A model generated the notes under the pieces. That model was given only the letters and a program-made list of their open reading frames with translations. It was not told the origin of the DNA and searched no databases. Made by a program: the position numbers and the translations under genes. A stretch of DNA of 64,000 nt, taken from the NCBI GenBank assembly GCA_037693485.1, contig CM075352.1, positions 72,418,001 to 72,482,000 on the forward strand. Direction: 5' to 3'. How positions within the stretch are numbered: the stretch's first letter is position 1; each line of letters begins with the position of its first letter. The DNA is from Kitagawia praeruptora (Eukaryota > Streptophyta > Magnoliopsida > Apiales > Apiaceae). Shown here in pieces: positions 32,207 through 43,026 of the stretch.

Positions 32207-32436
32207 CTAATCCCAACAGACACATCTCAAGATGTGTCTTTTCCCAACAGACACATCCCATTCATCTCATTCTAACAGATGTGTTTGATATAAATGAACA
32301 TGTCTCATAAGCAATAATACTGAAATCATAATGAACTCGAACAGAGCATGCACTCCGCACTCTCCCGACTTGTTCGATGTAACATTACGATTACATTGAT
32401 CAACTAGTCAATCCAATTACACTAAAATATCCAACA
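32207..32436 (-). repeat. Copia1 5' LTR, right half
   Basis: Continues the LTR interrupted at 10,725: 279 + 230 = 509 bp against 510 bp in the intact 3' LTR. About four differences from it. Followed by CTTAC, the right TSD copy of Copia1. Confidence 0.92.
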
Positions 32437-33560
32437 CTTACTTCGTCTATAATTTTTTTGACCAAGACTTGTTCTATCTACTAGATTTAAACTTGAGTGT
32501 ATTGTTGAGTGTGTATACAAATGTATTGACTTTGAAAATCAGGTATTGATTAATTTAGAAGTAATTACACAAATTACTTAATTTAACTATCATGTGGTAC
32601 GTACTTACGGCAAAGCACATGCTTACCGTACGCTTCCTAAGTAATTCTCCTTTTTTTCCACATTATAATTATCTCCTTTATAAGTATCAATATATATCAT
32701 GGTTGTAGATTTCGGAAATCGAAACAAATCGATTTAGTTACCTAATAGCAATTTACTGGAATGATAAAATGGAACAAAAATTGGAAAATTTTTAATATTT
32801 TTAATAATATTTAATATATTAGTTTAGTTTATAATATAATATATCATTTAAAAATATTTCATAGCGAAAAATTGAATCGGTCAAATATTATTTAGCGATT
32901 TATCGGCGTTTTTTGAAAAATCGAATAATTTTTAGACTACTAATTATACATCAGTTAATTAATAAAAATTTCATCAATAAAAATATTTCAAATTACTATG
33001 TCTATCATCTTCGTATCATTTGGTAAAACACATGCTTACCGTACGCTTCCTAAATAATTACTATCATGTGGTACGTACTTACGGTAAAGCACATGCTTAC
33101 CGTACGCTTCCTAAGTAATTCTCCTTTTTTTTCCACATTATAATTATCACCTTTATAAGTATCAATATATATCATGGTTGTAGATTTCGGAAATCGAAAC
33201 AAATCGATTTAGTTACCTAATAGCAATTTACCGGAATGATAAATTGGAACAAAAATTGGATAAATTTTAATATTTTTAATAATATATAATATATTAGTTT
33301 AGTTTATAATATAATATATCATTTAAAAATATTTCATAGCGAAAAATCGAATCGATCAAATATTATTTAGCGATTTATCGGCGTTTTTTGAAAAATCGAA
33401 TAATTTTTAGACTACTAATTACACATCAGTTAATTAATAAAAATTTCATCAATAAAAATATTTCAAATTACTATGTCTATCATCTTCGTATCATTTCTCC
33501 TTAAAAAAAACCAATTATATCATTTCAATTTTTGATAGTTAATTTAATATTTCTAGCATT
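32437..33560. repeat. 474-bp tandem duplication in intergenic DNA
   Basis: Two direct copies, 32,587-33,060 and 33,061 to about 33,497, each starting CTATCATGTGGTACGTACTT and including CTTACCGTACGCTTCC and TTCGGAAATCGAAAC. A handful of substitutions separate them. No gene is seen; flanks are AT-rich. Confidence 0.8.
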
Positions 33561-33884
33561 ATATACATTCACCTTAAGTGTCTCATGTTTTTTTTCTTAG
33601 GTAACGATTTTGGAAACCCAACTTTCACTTTCATATATCTTTTTATATGTCCAATAAGCATATTCTTAAATTCTTTAGTTTCTATAGCCAAATGATCCGA
33701 CATGTAGGCTCGACAATTTGACACGTTACACATGAACATGACATGAAAAATACGGTTTTGGATTTTGAATTTTGGTACACGAAACACGAAAGTACACGAA
33801 TATGAAATTACACGAAATATTTAGTATCGGATATGGATTTTCATTTTGGGTACACACGGAAAAAAATGTTTACAATTTACTAGT

Positions 33885-33933
<49 letters not shown>

Positions 33934-34275
33934 AATATTATTTTTAAAAAGATATATATTTTACACAAAAATATACACATTTACAAGTTTTTATAGAGTT
34001 GAATTTATATTTATATATGGAAATGTAAAATATTTTATGTATATTTCATATGAATATAATATTTACTAATAAATTTTAACTAAATTTTATTTTTAATTTT
34101 ATATAATATATACATGAAACACGACACGAAAGTACACGAATTTATTTCGGGTGAATACGGGTTTCACATTCAAGTACACGAATTTATTTCGATTAGATAC
34201 AGATTTCACCTTTAAGCACACGAAACACGAAAATACACAACGAAAATACACGACACCAAATGATTGTCAGGTCTA
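33561..34275. other. Intergenic region with ACACGAA repeats and a TA microsatellite
   Basis: Degenerate repeats of ACACGAAACACGAAAGTACA at 33,775-33,815 and 34,105-34,260, with a (TA)n run at about 33,889-33,929 between. It may be remnants of a repeat family, but termini and a TSD were not found. No supported gene. Confidence 0.45.
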
Positions 34276-34284
34276 CTGTGAAGT

Positions 34285-35035
34285 GTGTCCTCACACATTG
34301 ATAGGGCACACTTTTGCTAATAACCAAACCAAACATACCCAGTATATCCCGTACAGAGCAGGGTCTGGGGAGGGTGAGATGTACGCAGACCATGCCCCTA
34401 CCCTTTACGGCAAGGAGGCTGTTTCCGTGAAGACCCCCAGCTTAGTGCACAACAGAAAAATGGTGTGTGATATTTACGACTACATAAATTTTGGAAAGGT
34501 CGCAGCCATACCTGAGCCCATGATTTTGATCACATGGGACTTACCTACGCGGGGGTTACCCACTCCATTCTCGACACACTTTGAAGTAGGATGACTCCTC
34601 GCAAAGATCCCCGGGGATTGACTACTCTATTCTGCAAGACCCTTTGATCCACGATGCCACCGCGGTATTTTTCCCTGCAATTGTACAACCAGAAAACAAA
34701 AGCCAATGAAAAATGAAAAATGAGCAAGGAAGAGCCGAAAAAACTAAGATAACGCTAACCGAGATAACCCCATTCTTAGGCTCTCGACAACAGGGCCGCT
34801 CCCTAAAAAAGAATCCACCACTCTGATCTGGCGCCTCCAAACACCTCTATCCGCGGTCATGGTCTCATCTAAGTTAAAGGCCTTCAGATCCAACCCAAGC
34901 TGCTCTTCCCACGACCTTCTCGGTCTACCTCTCCTCCTCACCCCTGCAATCGAAAGACTCTCGACCCTCCTCACTGGGGCTTCAGCCAGCCTCCTACGAA
35001 TGTGACCGAACCATCTCAACCTCCCTTCCCTAATA
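34285..35035 (-). mobile_element. LINE fragment (RTE-like), 3' end only
   Basis: Minus strand, 35,032 to about 34,745, encodes RLRWFGHIRRRLAEAPVRR, then GRPRRSWEEQ, then DRGVWRRQIRVVD, the conserved C-terminal end of plant RTE-type LINE polyproteins (endonuclease-reverse transcriptase). The rest, to about 34,285, contains AGGGTCTGGGGAGGGTGAGA and TACGCAGACC, matching the 3' UTR style of these LINEs. 5'-truncated, as usual for LINE insertions. The reverse transcriptase core is absent. Confidence 0.7.
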
Positions 35036-36930
35036 TATATGTTTTTTTTATATGTGTAATTTGAATGGAAAATTAAAAATGTATATATGAATATAATTTT
35101 TAAAATTTTAAAAAAATAGAAAGAAAAAAGTTCAAAAATATTGTGAATTATTATTTTGGACAAATGTTGCATTATTATTTATTTATAAGTTTTAACGTTC
35201 AAATACATGTTAAATTATTAATTAATTGTATTATTAAAATGTCTTAACATTGGACTAAACTAATAAATTATTCAAATTAAATAATAGGTTCGCAATGTCA
35301 AAAAGAGATCGAACGAATTAACTCCGTTTTCTTATAAAAATAGTTTACTTGGGAATTTTTTTTATTAATTATTCATTGTTTATTTAATGACTTGCTACTT
35401 TTTTATTACTACGAGATTGAGCTCATGGGAATTTTATTTAAATAATCAATGACATTTTATACTAAATTTTATTATAATATATTGACTTGAATTTTTATAG
35501 TCATATTACATTTTTGTATGTAATTAATAATTGATTTTTTTATAGAAAATTATTAACTAAAATATTATTACTATTATCCAATAAAATATGAAATTAGTTT
35601 ATTTTATTTATTCGTAATGTAATGAAACAATTACATTGATATTATTATATAATATAAAAAAATTCCGAAAATGACAAATATTTTTATAAAATTATAAAAA
35701 TAACTATGTTATTCGTATAAAAGATTTATAAGATCAAAAATATAACTTAAGTTTATCTAGAGAAGTGCTTGTAAACACGTTCTCATAATATCATTGTTCT
35801 CATTGATAAACCTTTCGAAAAATTAATGAAAGTCGTTTTTTAATTCTAAGTCATAATAAAAAATAATGCAAATAAAAGAATTATGACTCTAATAAATATA
35901 ACATAGAATTGTAGGGGAGAAAAAAATTCTAGGATGAAACTATATTCTTCTTTCATTAGAAGTGGTAAAAAAAATTGTAAATAAAAGAATTATAATTATA
36001 ATAAGATTTCTATTTCATTATTTTAAAAAAAACAAAATAGAATTGGAGAAAATGACCAAAATACCTCAAAATGAGATACCCATGGCCCAAATTATTGATT
36101 TTCGGAACTGTTGGCCCTCACTACCCACGCAACACGCTATTGCGTGTAGCGTGTCCAAAAAGTACTGTAGCAGTACTATAACCTCTCTCTCGTCTCCCAT
36201 CTCTCCGATCTCTCCAATCTCTCCGATCTCTCTCTGTTCCGTTCATCTCTCTCCAGCCACCTCCACTTCTTTTGAGCACACCAAACCCATCACCATACCT
36301 TCCTCTCCATTTCCCCCAACTGTGTTTATGGAATCTGGCCCCGCAGGGCATGTACGAATCTGGCGAAAAAACGAGGGAGGGAGGTTGACTTCGATTTGGG
36401 TGTTTGAAATCCGGCAAATGAAATGATTTGAAAAGGGTATATTTGTGTAGATTGTTGAAACACGGTTCGATTGGTGTATAGGACATACACGGACGATAAC
36501 TGAATTGTACGAACTGAGCTTCGCGTTTTTTTATCGGAAATCGCCATTCTAATCGCCAGAGGGAGTTTTGGAGAAGATGAGGGATATGCATATGACAAAT
36601 GCGTATCTGCGGATACGCATATGTCAAATGCGTATCTCAAGCTACAGTGAATGCCTCATGCTTGCGTATGTGCGTGTTACTCCTTACACAGTAGCGTGTT
36701 TACAATACACTCCACCACCAGTAGCGTGTCTCTTTGATGCTCCACTACCAGTAGCGTGTCACGTGGGTATTTAGGGCCGCCCGAGTTGGCGGTAGGCATT
36801 TTGGTCATGGATGTTTAATTTGTGGGTATTCTGGGCCTTCACCCATTGATAGAATTGGAGGGGAGATAGAATTCTAGGGGTAATAAAATAGATTTCTATT
36901 TCATTATTTCTATTATTCTTCAATTCTTAC
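35036..36930. other. AT-rich intergenic DNA and upstream region of the FRO gene
   Basis: 35,040-35,900 is AT-rich with no gene. 35,905-36,050 and 36,845-36,925 share a direct repeat (ATAGAATTG.AGGGGAGA and ATTTCTATTTCATTAT). Between them, GACCAAAATA near 36,050 and its inverse near 36,805 suggest an insertion of about 0.8 kb with weak terminal inversion. Inside are a (TCTCCGATC)n simple repeat (36,185-36,235), a hairpin-forming GCGTATC/GATACGC pair (36,600-36,620) and three copies of CAGTAGCGTGT (36,685-36,760). ORFs here show no domain and are not called. Confidence 0.4.
36760..36765 (+). promoter_or_regulatory. G-box (CACGTG) upstream of the FRO gene
   Basis: CACGTG 273 bp upstream of the FRO start codon. 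In other plants iron-deficiency bHLH factors act on E/G-boxes of FRO genes; that link here is inference from one six-base match. Confidence 0.35.
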
Positions 36931-36931
36931 G

Positions 36932-36941
36932 CTATATATAT
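36932..36941 (+). promoter_or_regulatory. Probable TATA box of the FRO gene
   Basis: CTATATATAT about 100 bp upstream of the ATG at 37,038, followed by a pyrimidine-rich stretch with TCTCTCTAGC, as in plant core promoters. Confidence 0.55.
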
Positions 36942-37037
36942 GAACATTCCCTTCCTATACTTGTATCATTTCTCTCTAGCTCATCAATACAAATATTAAT
37001 AGATAGCTAGAGAAGAACAGGAGATCGAGGGAGAGCC

Positions 37038-37150
37038 ATGGATTCAAAGGTGGCAAAAATTATGAGAGCAGTGATAATGGTGATACTAACGGTAGTAATA
37101 GCAGGGTACATGTTATTATGTTAATCTGGATCATGATTCATGATGCCAAC
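37038..37150 (+). pseudogene. FRO: FRO exon 1, 5' part
   Basis: ATG at 37,038 followed by a hydrophobic first helix (AVIMVILTVVIAGYML). Codons 29 and 33 are stops. Around them the sequence looks as if two small insertions occurred (near 37,116-37,125 and a repeated ATGATTC at 37,133-37,139) that cancel in length, because the frame is correct again at MMPTNVY. Confidence 0.8.
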
Positions 37151-37438
37151 TGATAATTTCTGTAATATGCAGCGGAAACAAACACATTAACAAGGTAAAG
37201 AACAGTTATGTTTGGTGGAGAAAGCTCCTTTTCTTATATTGATAACAAACTCATAACAAACTGTATATACAAAGTACAAAGATAACAACTTAGCTTAGAG
37301 ACTACATTGTGTATTAACTGATTGCTACAACTGAATGAGCAAGTGTTTATTTATAGACTAAACAAAGTTGCCAGCTTGGACCAGCACATGACAGCTTGGA
37401 CATTCTCTTGATGATGTGGAGGAGGTATATCCTCAATA
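37151..37438 (-). repeat. 3' LTR of the FRO exon-1 element
   Basis: 288 bp with a TATA-like TTTATTTATAG (37,346-37,356, minus-strand reading). Adjacent to the polypurine tract at 37,439-37,450. Confidence 0.92.
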
Positions 37439-39078
37439 TCCCCCCTCAAGTGGAAGGTGGGAATGCAATGAGCAGCTTGCACTTGAAGCTTGAAAAGAAC
37501 AGGATGAAGATCTAGGTTTAGAAGCTATCAGAATTTAGCCTTTCAGAGTTTAGCAGCAAACAGATTTACATGACAGCACCTGGATTCTTCACAGAACAAC
37601 ACAGCTGGACTTGGCACATGTCTGAGCTTCTTGACTACACTCAAAATGACCAGGATATGATCAGGATTGTGAGCAGGATGACTAATCAGTACTCATCAAC
37701 AAGGCAGTCAACAAGGCAGAATCAACAAGACAATCATGACAATTGAGCAAGACAGCAACACACAGAATTTATCATCAGAGTTTATTCACAGAGTTTAACA
37801 CAAACAAGCTCACAAGGAGCATCAATATGGCCTGCACCAGAGAGCACATATGGACCAACAAAGTGCAGCAGCAACAATTCAGTACAGGACAACAACTTGA
37901 TTCTTCACAAAACTCTGAAACCAAACCTGCTAGAATCTAAACCATGACCATCAGAACTCACAAAACTAATGGCCTGCACACCAAGACTTTATGTCGAACA
38001 TCCAAATACGACCTCGCAGTGTCATAAGGCAAAGATTCTAATGATGCATTATTTTCCCAGATTCAGAAATGCAGAAAATCAAGCAGCAACAACAAACTTT
38101 GGAAACCAGAATTTAGAAACTCACAATAGAGTTTAGGATTTAGAAATCCACAAGGATTTAGAAGGCTGTCAAAACAACAATCTCAGAGAAATTTGTTACC
38201 AAGATACGGACAACAATCAGAACACAAAGCAGAAAATATGACCTCGCAGAGTCATCAAACTCGAACGGCCATATAAAAAAAATATGATCACAAAAGCAAT
38301 CATCAAATACAGATTTCAGTTTTAGGAACCTAACAAAGTAGGCTTAGAACTCACCAAGGAGCTTAGAAACAGAACTCACTAAAGAATTTAGAATCAGAAC
38401 AATATTTCAGAGAAACAATTTTTCAGAGAAACGTAAGTGCGACATATTATCAAACACTTGATAGGCAAAAACAAACCGGAATTAGAGTTCACAACAATGA
38501 TAAACGATAGGTGTATAGATGATCAATCACAACAAGATCACTGATAGATGATTGTATGAACATGAACAAACAAGATTAAGAACAAAAAAACACTGAAAAT
38601 GAACAGGATTTAGAGAATTTGCTGAAACAAACTCTTGATTTTTGCAGATAAGAATAGTGTTTGTTTGTTATCGATAAAGAATATTGAAAAACAATTTCAA
38701 GAACACGGTTTCTTTTAGCACAATTATCAAACAGATAATACGCATGAAAACAGTGTTGAACTCAGTAAGAGTTCACAGAAACAAGAACAAGATCAGCAAA
38801 AATATTCACAAGAAAACAACTACAGATCAAGAACAGATCAAAATGATCAAGAAAACGATATGTAAAATGCTCACAATTATGAAAAGTGAACACCTGAGAT
38901 TAGCAGATTCGAAAAAATCTGATTTTGATCGCGATTGCGATTAAGATATCGATTATGATGAAGATCACCGGAAATGACAGTACTACGTCGGAGATGACAA
39001 CGGAGACAACAACAAACACGAAAAAAATCAGAAGTTTGCAGTAAGAAGACGAAGAACACAACGAATCGGCACCGTATG

Positions 39079-39090
39079 GCTCTGATACCA
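39079..39090 (-). promoter_or_regulatory. Primer binding site of the FRO exon-1 element
   Basis: Minus-strand TGGTATCAGAGC, complementary to the initiator tRNA-Met 3' end. Confidence 0.92.
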
Positions 39091-39378
39091 TGATAATTTC
39101 TGTAATATGCAGCGGAAACAAACACATTAACAAGGTAAAGAACAGTTATGTTTGGTGGAGAAAGCTCCTTTTCTTATATTGATAACAAACTCATAATAAA
39201 CTGTATATTCAAAGTACAAAGATAACAACTTAGCTTAGAGACTACATTGTGTATTAACTTATTGCTACAACTGAATGAGCAAGTGTTTATTTATAGACTA
39301 AACAAAGTTGCCAGCTTGGACCAGCACATGACAGCTTGGACATTCTCTTGATGATGTGGAGGAGGTATATCCTCAATA
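39091..39378 (-). repeat. 5' LTR of the FRO exon-1 element
   Basis: 288 bp, abutting the PBS at 39,079-39,090 with no spacer. Three mismatches to the other LTR (at about 39,196, 39,208 and 39,260). Confidence 0.92.
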
Positions 39379-39383
39379 CCAAC

Positions 39384-40387
39384 CAATGTTTATAAATTGA
39401 CTTGGCTGCCCAGAATTCGAACTGCTTCCTTGTCTACCTACTTTGGAACCCAAGGTAATTACGATCTTAGTACATTACTAAACTCTAACATATACATGCA
39501 TGGAAGTATGTTCATAAGTTTCAACTTACATGCTTAATTGCTAATAATATATTTACACACAGGTTCAACACTTCTTGTGAACACGTTTTCTATACTCTTT
39601 GCTGCTATCTTGGGTTGTACATATCTTCATTTAGGCAAGAAAATTCATAATCAAGGGTAAGTATAGTACTTCGCTTGCTGGCTAGCTCCATAAAGCTCTG
39701 ATACCATGTTAAGTTACTAATTCTTCTAAAATCTCAAGGTGTTAGGAGTTCTTGCGGGATCATATCACATCATTACCACATGCACATACAATTTTTTCCC
39801 AAGAACATTTATGAGATTAAACTGTTATTTTTGTGTATGAACAACATGCAGTGACTTGAAAAGAGAAGGTTTAGGCGTATGGAGAAAACGGATGATATTG
39901 AAAGGGCTAGGGATTGTTACTCTGACAGAGCTTGCTTTCTTAATCATGTTCCTTGCACTTTTGATCTGGTCTTTCTCAACCTACTTGCAAGTTGGTTTTG
40001 CTAAAATCACTCCACAATCCGCAGCCAAAAAAGGCGAAAAACTGTAAGATACAATATTACGATTTTAGTATATGTTCTTAATTCAGCTAATAAAATATTC
40101 AGACGATTGAGATTAATGACCATGTTGGTGGTGTAATTAATAAATATTGCAGCTGGGAAGCAAAATTGGATAGTGCAGCAAGAAGACTAGGGCTGATAGG
40201 AAACATTTGTTTAGCATTTCTGTTTTTTCCAGTGACTAGAGGCTCGTCGTTGCTGCCTGTGTTTGGACTTACCTCGGAGTCAAGTGTCAAGTATCACATA
40301 TGGATTGGCCACATCTCCATGACCTTCTTGTCTACTCATGGTGTTTGCTATATTATTTACTGGGCAGTGACAAATCAACTATCAGAG
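39384..40387 (+). pseudogene. FRO: FRO exons 1 (3' part) to 4
   Basis: Exon 1 resumes after the TSD and ends at 39,454 (TYFGTQ). Exons 2-4 are 39,563-39,656, 39,852-40,043 and 40,153-40,387. They encode transmembrane helices (TLLVNTFSILFAAILGCTYL; LAFLIMFLALLIWSF) and the first heme-binding histidine pair. Reading frames and splice sites are intact. Intron 2 contains GCTCTGATACCATGTTAAG (39,695 on), matching the complement of an initiator-tRNA PBS. Confidence 0.9.
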
Positions 40388-41286
40388 GTACGTGCCTTTA
40401 ATGATTAGCTAGGTAGTGGGTAAATATGACATAAATATCTCAATTAATTTAACTAAATTAGGCTTATAAGCAGTGTCTGGACTAATCAGCACGATGATCA
40501 TGTAGCTATTAATCAAGTTATAGGATATTCATTAGAATGATTAATCGAATATATTGTGAAAATCGATCAAAAGATGAACCGATGAATCCGACACACTTGC
40601 ATTTTAGTTTTGTTTTAGTCGGATACAAATGTACAATCCTTGTGTCACCTTTATGTCATGGCCATTCCAGTTTGTTGTAGCTTTCCCAAGATTTGTATAA
40701 AATCTACTAAAAGATTTCTCCAAAGAGTTAGTTATAACTAAATTAAACAAGTAGATTGTTGAAGACATCATTGCTGTTAATTTGTTATACCTAGCTTTAT
40801 TCTAGTTAGTGACAAAAACAGAGACCACTTTCGATGTAGATGGTCGGGATTAATATGCGTGTTGGTGGATCAACTTTAACTAGTTTAGGCTGCTTAGTGG
40901 TGGTTCCCAATTCCCAAACGTCCTTGTTAGTTAGAAACTTACAGATGTAGATGCTTTGTTATTTTCACATAACTGCATCAAAAAAAACTCTTTATTGTAC
41001 AAGAAGTATTCCTTAAAAAAGCTCTGCAACTCTGTTTCTGTCTAAGTGCACGTGTGGTCCATCTCGCTTTGGTTGGAGATTCCAACTATCGTCATGTTCA
41101 ACTAGTCTCTCTAGCTTAATGACCAAAAGATTCTAATGATGAAATATTATAATTGACAAAATTAACTTTACTAATGGTAATCTTAATAATGGAGACTGTT
41201 ACCAGAGTGAGATTTGTGCACTGAATACGACTTTTTTAAATTTTAATATTGATCCAGACTTTGAATTGCCACTGTCTGAATTGCAG

Positions 41287-41351
41287 ATGGTGAAATGGGC
41301 TAAGGTTGGTGTATCAAATGGAGCCGGAGAACTAGATTTGTTGTGTGGATT
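41287..41351 (+). pseudogene. FRO: FRO exon 5, 5' part
   Basis: MVKWAKVGVSNGAGELDLL and two further codons, matching the FRO segment before the FPRIRRKFFE helix. Cut by the Ty3 chromovirus fragment. Joining 41,351 to 45,879 restores the frame with no bases lost. Confidence 0.85.
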
Positions 41352-41575
41352 GTGTAATAGACTCCAGCACAATTCACAAACTAACACCAAATAAACATTA
41401 ATAATAATACGAGAGTCTGATTACAAGAGATCAACTGGATAAATAAGTACTAGATAACATAGGGCGTTCAAGAGGCCCTCGCTCTCCAAATGACCTAATT
41501 TAGTGAACACACAAATCAGATGCCTTCACCCTAGTCTCCTTCCCTCTTTTATGTCTTGCTTCCTCCTGTAATGAC

Positions 41576-42265
41576 TTACTTGCCACTTGACCCTCTTTCA
41601 GTTGACCCAACTTCTCCAATGACTTTCTTGCCCTTCTGTCTATTTCTTGTATACATCTTTATTGGTGGTTGACTCTTTGATTGCATAACAATACCCCCGG
41701 TCCAAAGTCTCACCTTGTCCTCAAGGTGGAAAGCAGGGAACAAGTTGTTCATAATTTCGACATCCTCCCAAGTGGCATCAAACAAAGGCAGATTTTTCCA
41801 CTTAATTAATGCTTCGAGGCGTACAGAATTGCCAATCTTACCCTGTCGTACTTCCATCACCGCTTCAGGCTCTACAAGGAGTTCCAAATCCGGGGTCAAT
41901 TGTGGTGGAATGTCACTCGAAGCTGGTGCCTGCCCCACTGAGCGTTTCAACTGTGATACATGAAAAACTGGGTGTACCTTTACTGAATCTGGAAGCTGCA
42001 GTTGGTATGCTACCTTACCCACTCGTTTGACAATGCAATATGGCCCATAATATCTTGCTGCCAATTTTTCAAAAGGGCGCCTTGCCAGAGAATGTTGGCG
42101 ATAGGGTTGCAACTTCAAATATACCATGTCATTGACTGCAAACTCCTCGTCATGTCGCTTCTTGTCAGCGTTTCTTTTCATCAGTTGTTGAGCCTTGAGC
42201 AAAGAGAAACAGAGATCAGCTAAGATGGCATCACGCTCTTGTAGCAACTCATCTAGACTACCCAC
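41576..42265 (-). pseudogene. Chromovirus integrase C-terminus and chromodomain
   Basis: Contains the GPY/F-type module (RYYGPYCIVKRVGKVAYQL, HPVFHVSQLK) and a chromodomain ending (EALIKWKNLPLFDATWEDVE), which in chromoviruses steers integration to marked chromatin. It sits in a different frame from the integrase core (42,292-43,026), so a frameshift separates them. Confidence 0.85.
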
Positions 42266-42291
42266 TGCAGTTTGACCCTTATCAATTCGTA

Positions 42292-43026
42292 CTAAATGGG
42301 GGGGTCTCTCCCGTAGAGAGCCTTAAATGGGCTGATCTTTGTTGACGTGTGTGGCGAGGTATTGTAAGAATACTCAGCCCAGTGCAACCATTTGGCCCAT
42401 GACGTAGGCTTGTCACCAATGAAGCACCTGAGATAAGTCTCGAGACTTTTATTAACAATTTCGGATTGCCCGTCGGTTTGAGGATGGTATGACGTGCTCT
42501 TCTTCAATTCTGTACCATGTAGCTTAAATAGTTCTTTCCAAAATGTACTCAGAAATATACGGTCACGGTCAGAAATGATCGACGTAGGGAACCCAAGTAG
42601 ACGAACCACTTCTCGAGTGAAAATCGACGCTACCTTGAAAGCATCAAAAGGGTGTTTAAGACCTAGGAAATGAGCGTATTTGGTTAGTTGATCCACCACT
42701 ACTAACACGGTATTAATGCCCTGGGACAAGGGTAACCCCTCTACGAAATCCATACTTATGTCACTCCACACTTGAGTCGGAATTGGCAATGGCTGCAATA
42801 ACCCTGCGGGTGTTTTCTGTGAGGTCTTTTGCTGCTGGCAGGTAACACACTTCTGTACATACTCTGCTACTTCTTTTCTCATACCATACCAGAACCAATC
42901 CACTGCAATCCAAAGATAAGTTTTTAATTCCCCCATATGTCCACCTACCACACTGTCGTGATATTCGTGACAATGCATCTGAAACGGAGTTCGAAGCCCC
43001 TGCTTTATACTGAATCTCAAAGTCAA
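42292..43026 (-). pseudogene. Chromovirus integrase zinc finger and catalytic core
   Basis: Zinc-binding HEYHDS...CVTCQQQK, then the D,D(35)E core: SMDFVEGLP, ISDRDRIFLS, DGQSEIVNKSLE. The catalytic residues are present. The frame ends near YGRDPPI where a frameshift leads into the next part. Overlaps the RT-RH ORF slightly in another frame. Confidence 0.88.

Larger units (their letters stand above)
5380..32436 (-). mobile_element. Copia1: old Ty1/copia retrotransposon carrying nested insertions
   Basis: Bounded by LTRs TGTTGGGG...TCCAACA and a 5-bp target site duplication CTTAC (5375-5379 and 32437-32441). Order on the minus strand: 5' LTR (right, split), gag-pol in one frame, polypurine tract, 3' LTR (left). 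Removing the insertion 10,726-32,206 leaves an element of about 5.6 kb, normal for Ty1/copia. By-eye LTR comparison gives about 15 differences in 510 bp, the oldest dated insertion here. It has several in-frame stops and is dead. Lineage is probably Tork-like, judged loosely from the polyprotein. Confidence 0.9.
37151..39378 (-). mobile_element. 2.2-kb non-autonomous copia-type element in FRO exon 1
   Basis: Two 288-bp LTRs (37,151-37,438 and 39,091-39,378; TGATAATTTC...CCTCAATA) with a 5-bp TSD CCAAC (37,146-37,150 and 39,379-39,383). An initiator-tRNA-Met PBS (minus GGTATCAGAGC) lies at 39,079-39,090 and a polypurine tract (minus CTTGAGGGGGGA) at 37,439-37,450, so orientation is minus, antisense to FRO. 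The 1.65-kb interior is A-rich and encodes no pol domain, so it must have been mobilised by another element. LTRs differ at 3 of 288 positions. The LTR end is TA rather than CA, which is unusual. Confidence 0.92.

Noticed and set aside
33889..33929. (TA)n run as a regulatory site
   Set aside because: A plain dinucleotide microsatellite with no gene close by.
34151..34594. 147-codon plus ORF
   Set aside because: Spans degenerate ACACGAA repeats and the antisense 3' UTR of the LINE fragment, so it is not a gene.
35962..36640. Overlapping ORFs of 104-168 codons on both strands
   Set aside because: Built on a TCTCCGATC simple repeat and hairpin sequence. No recognisable domain, no splice or promoter context.
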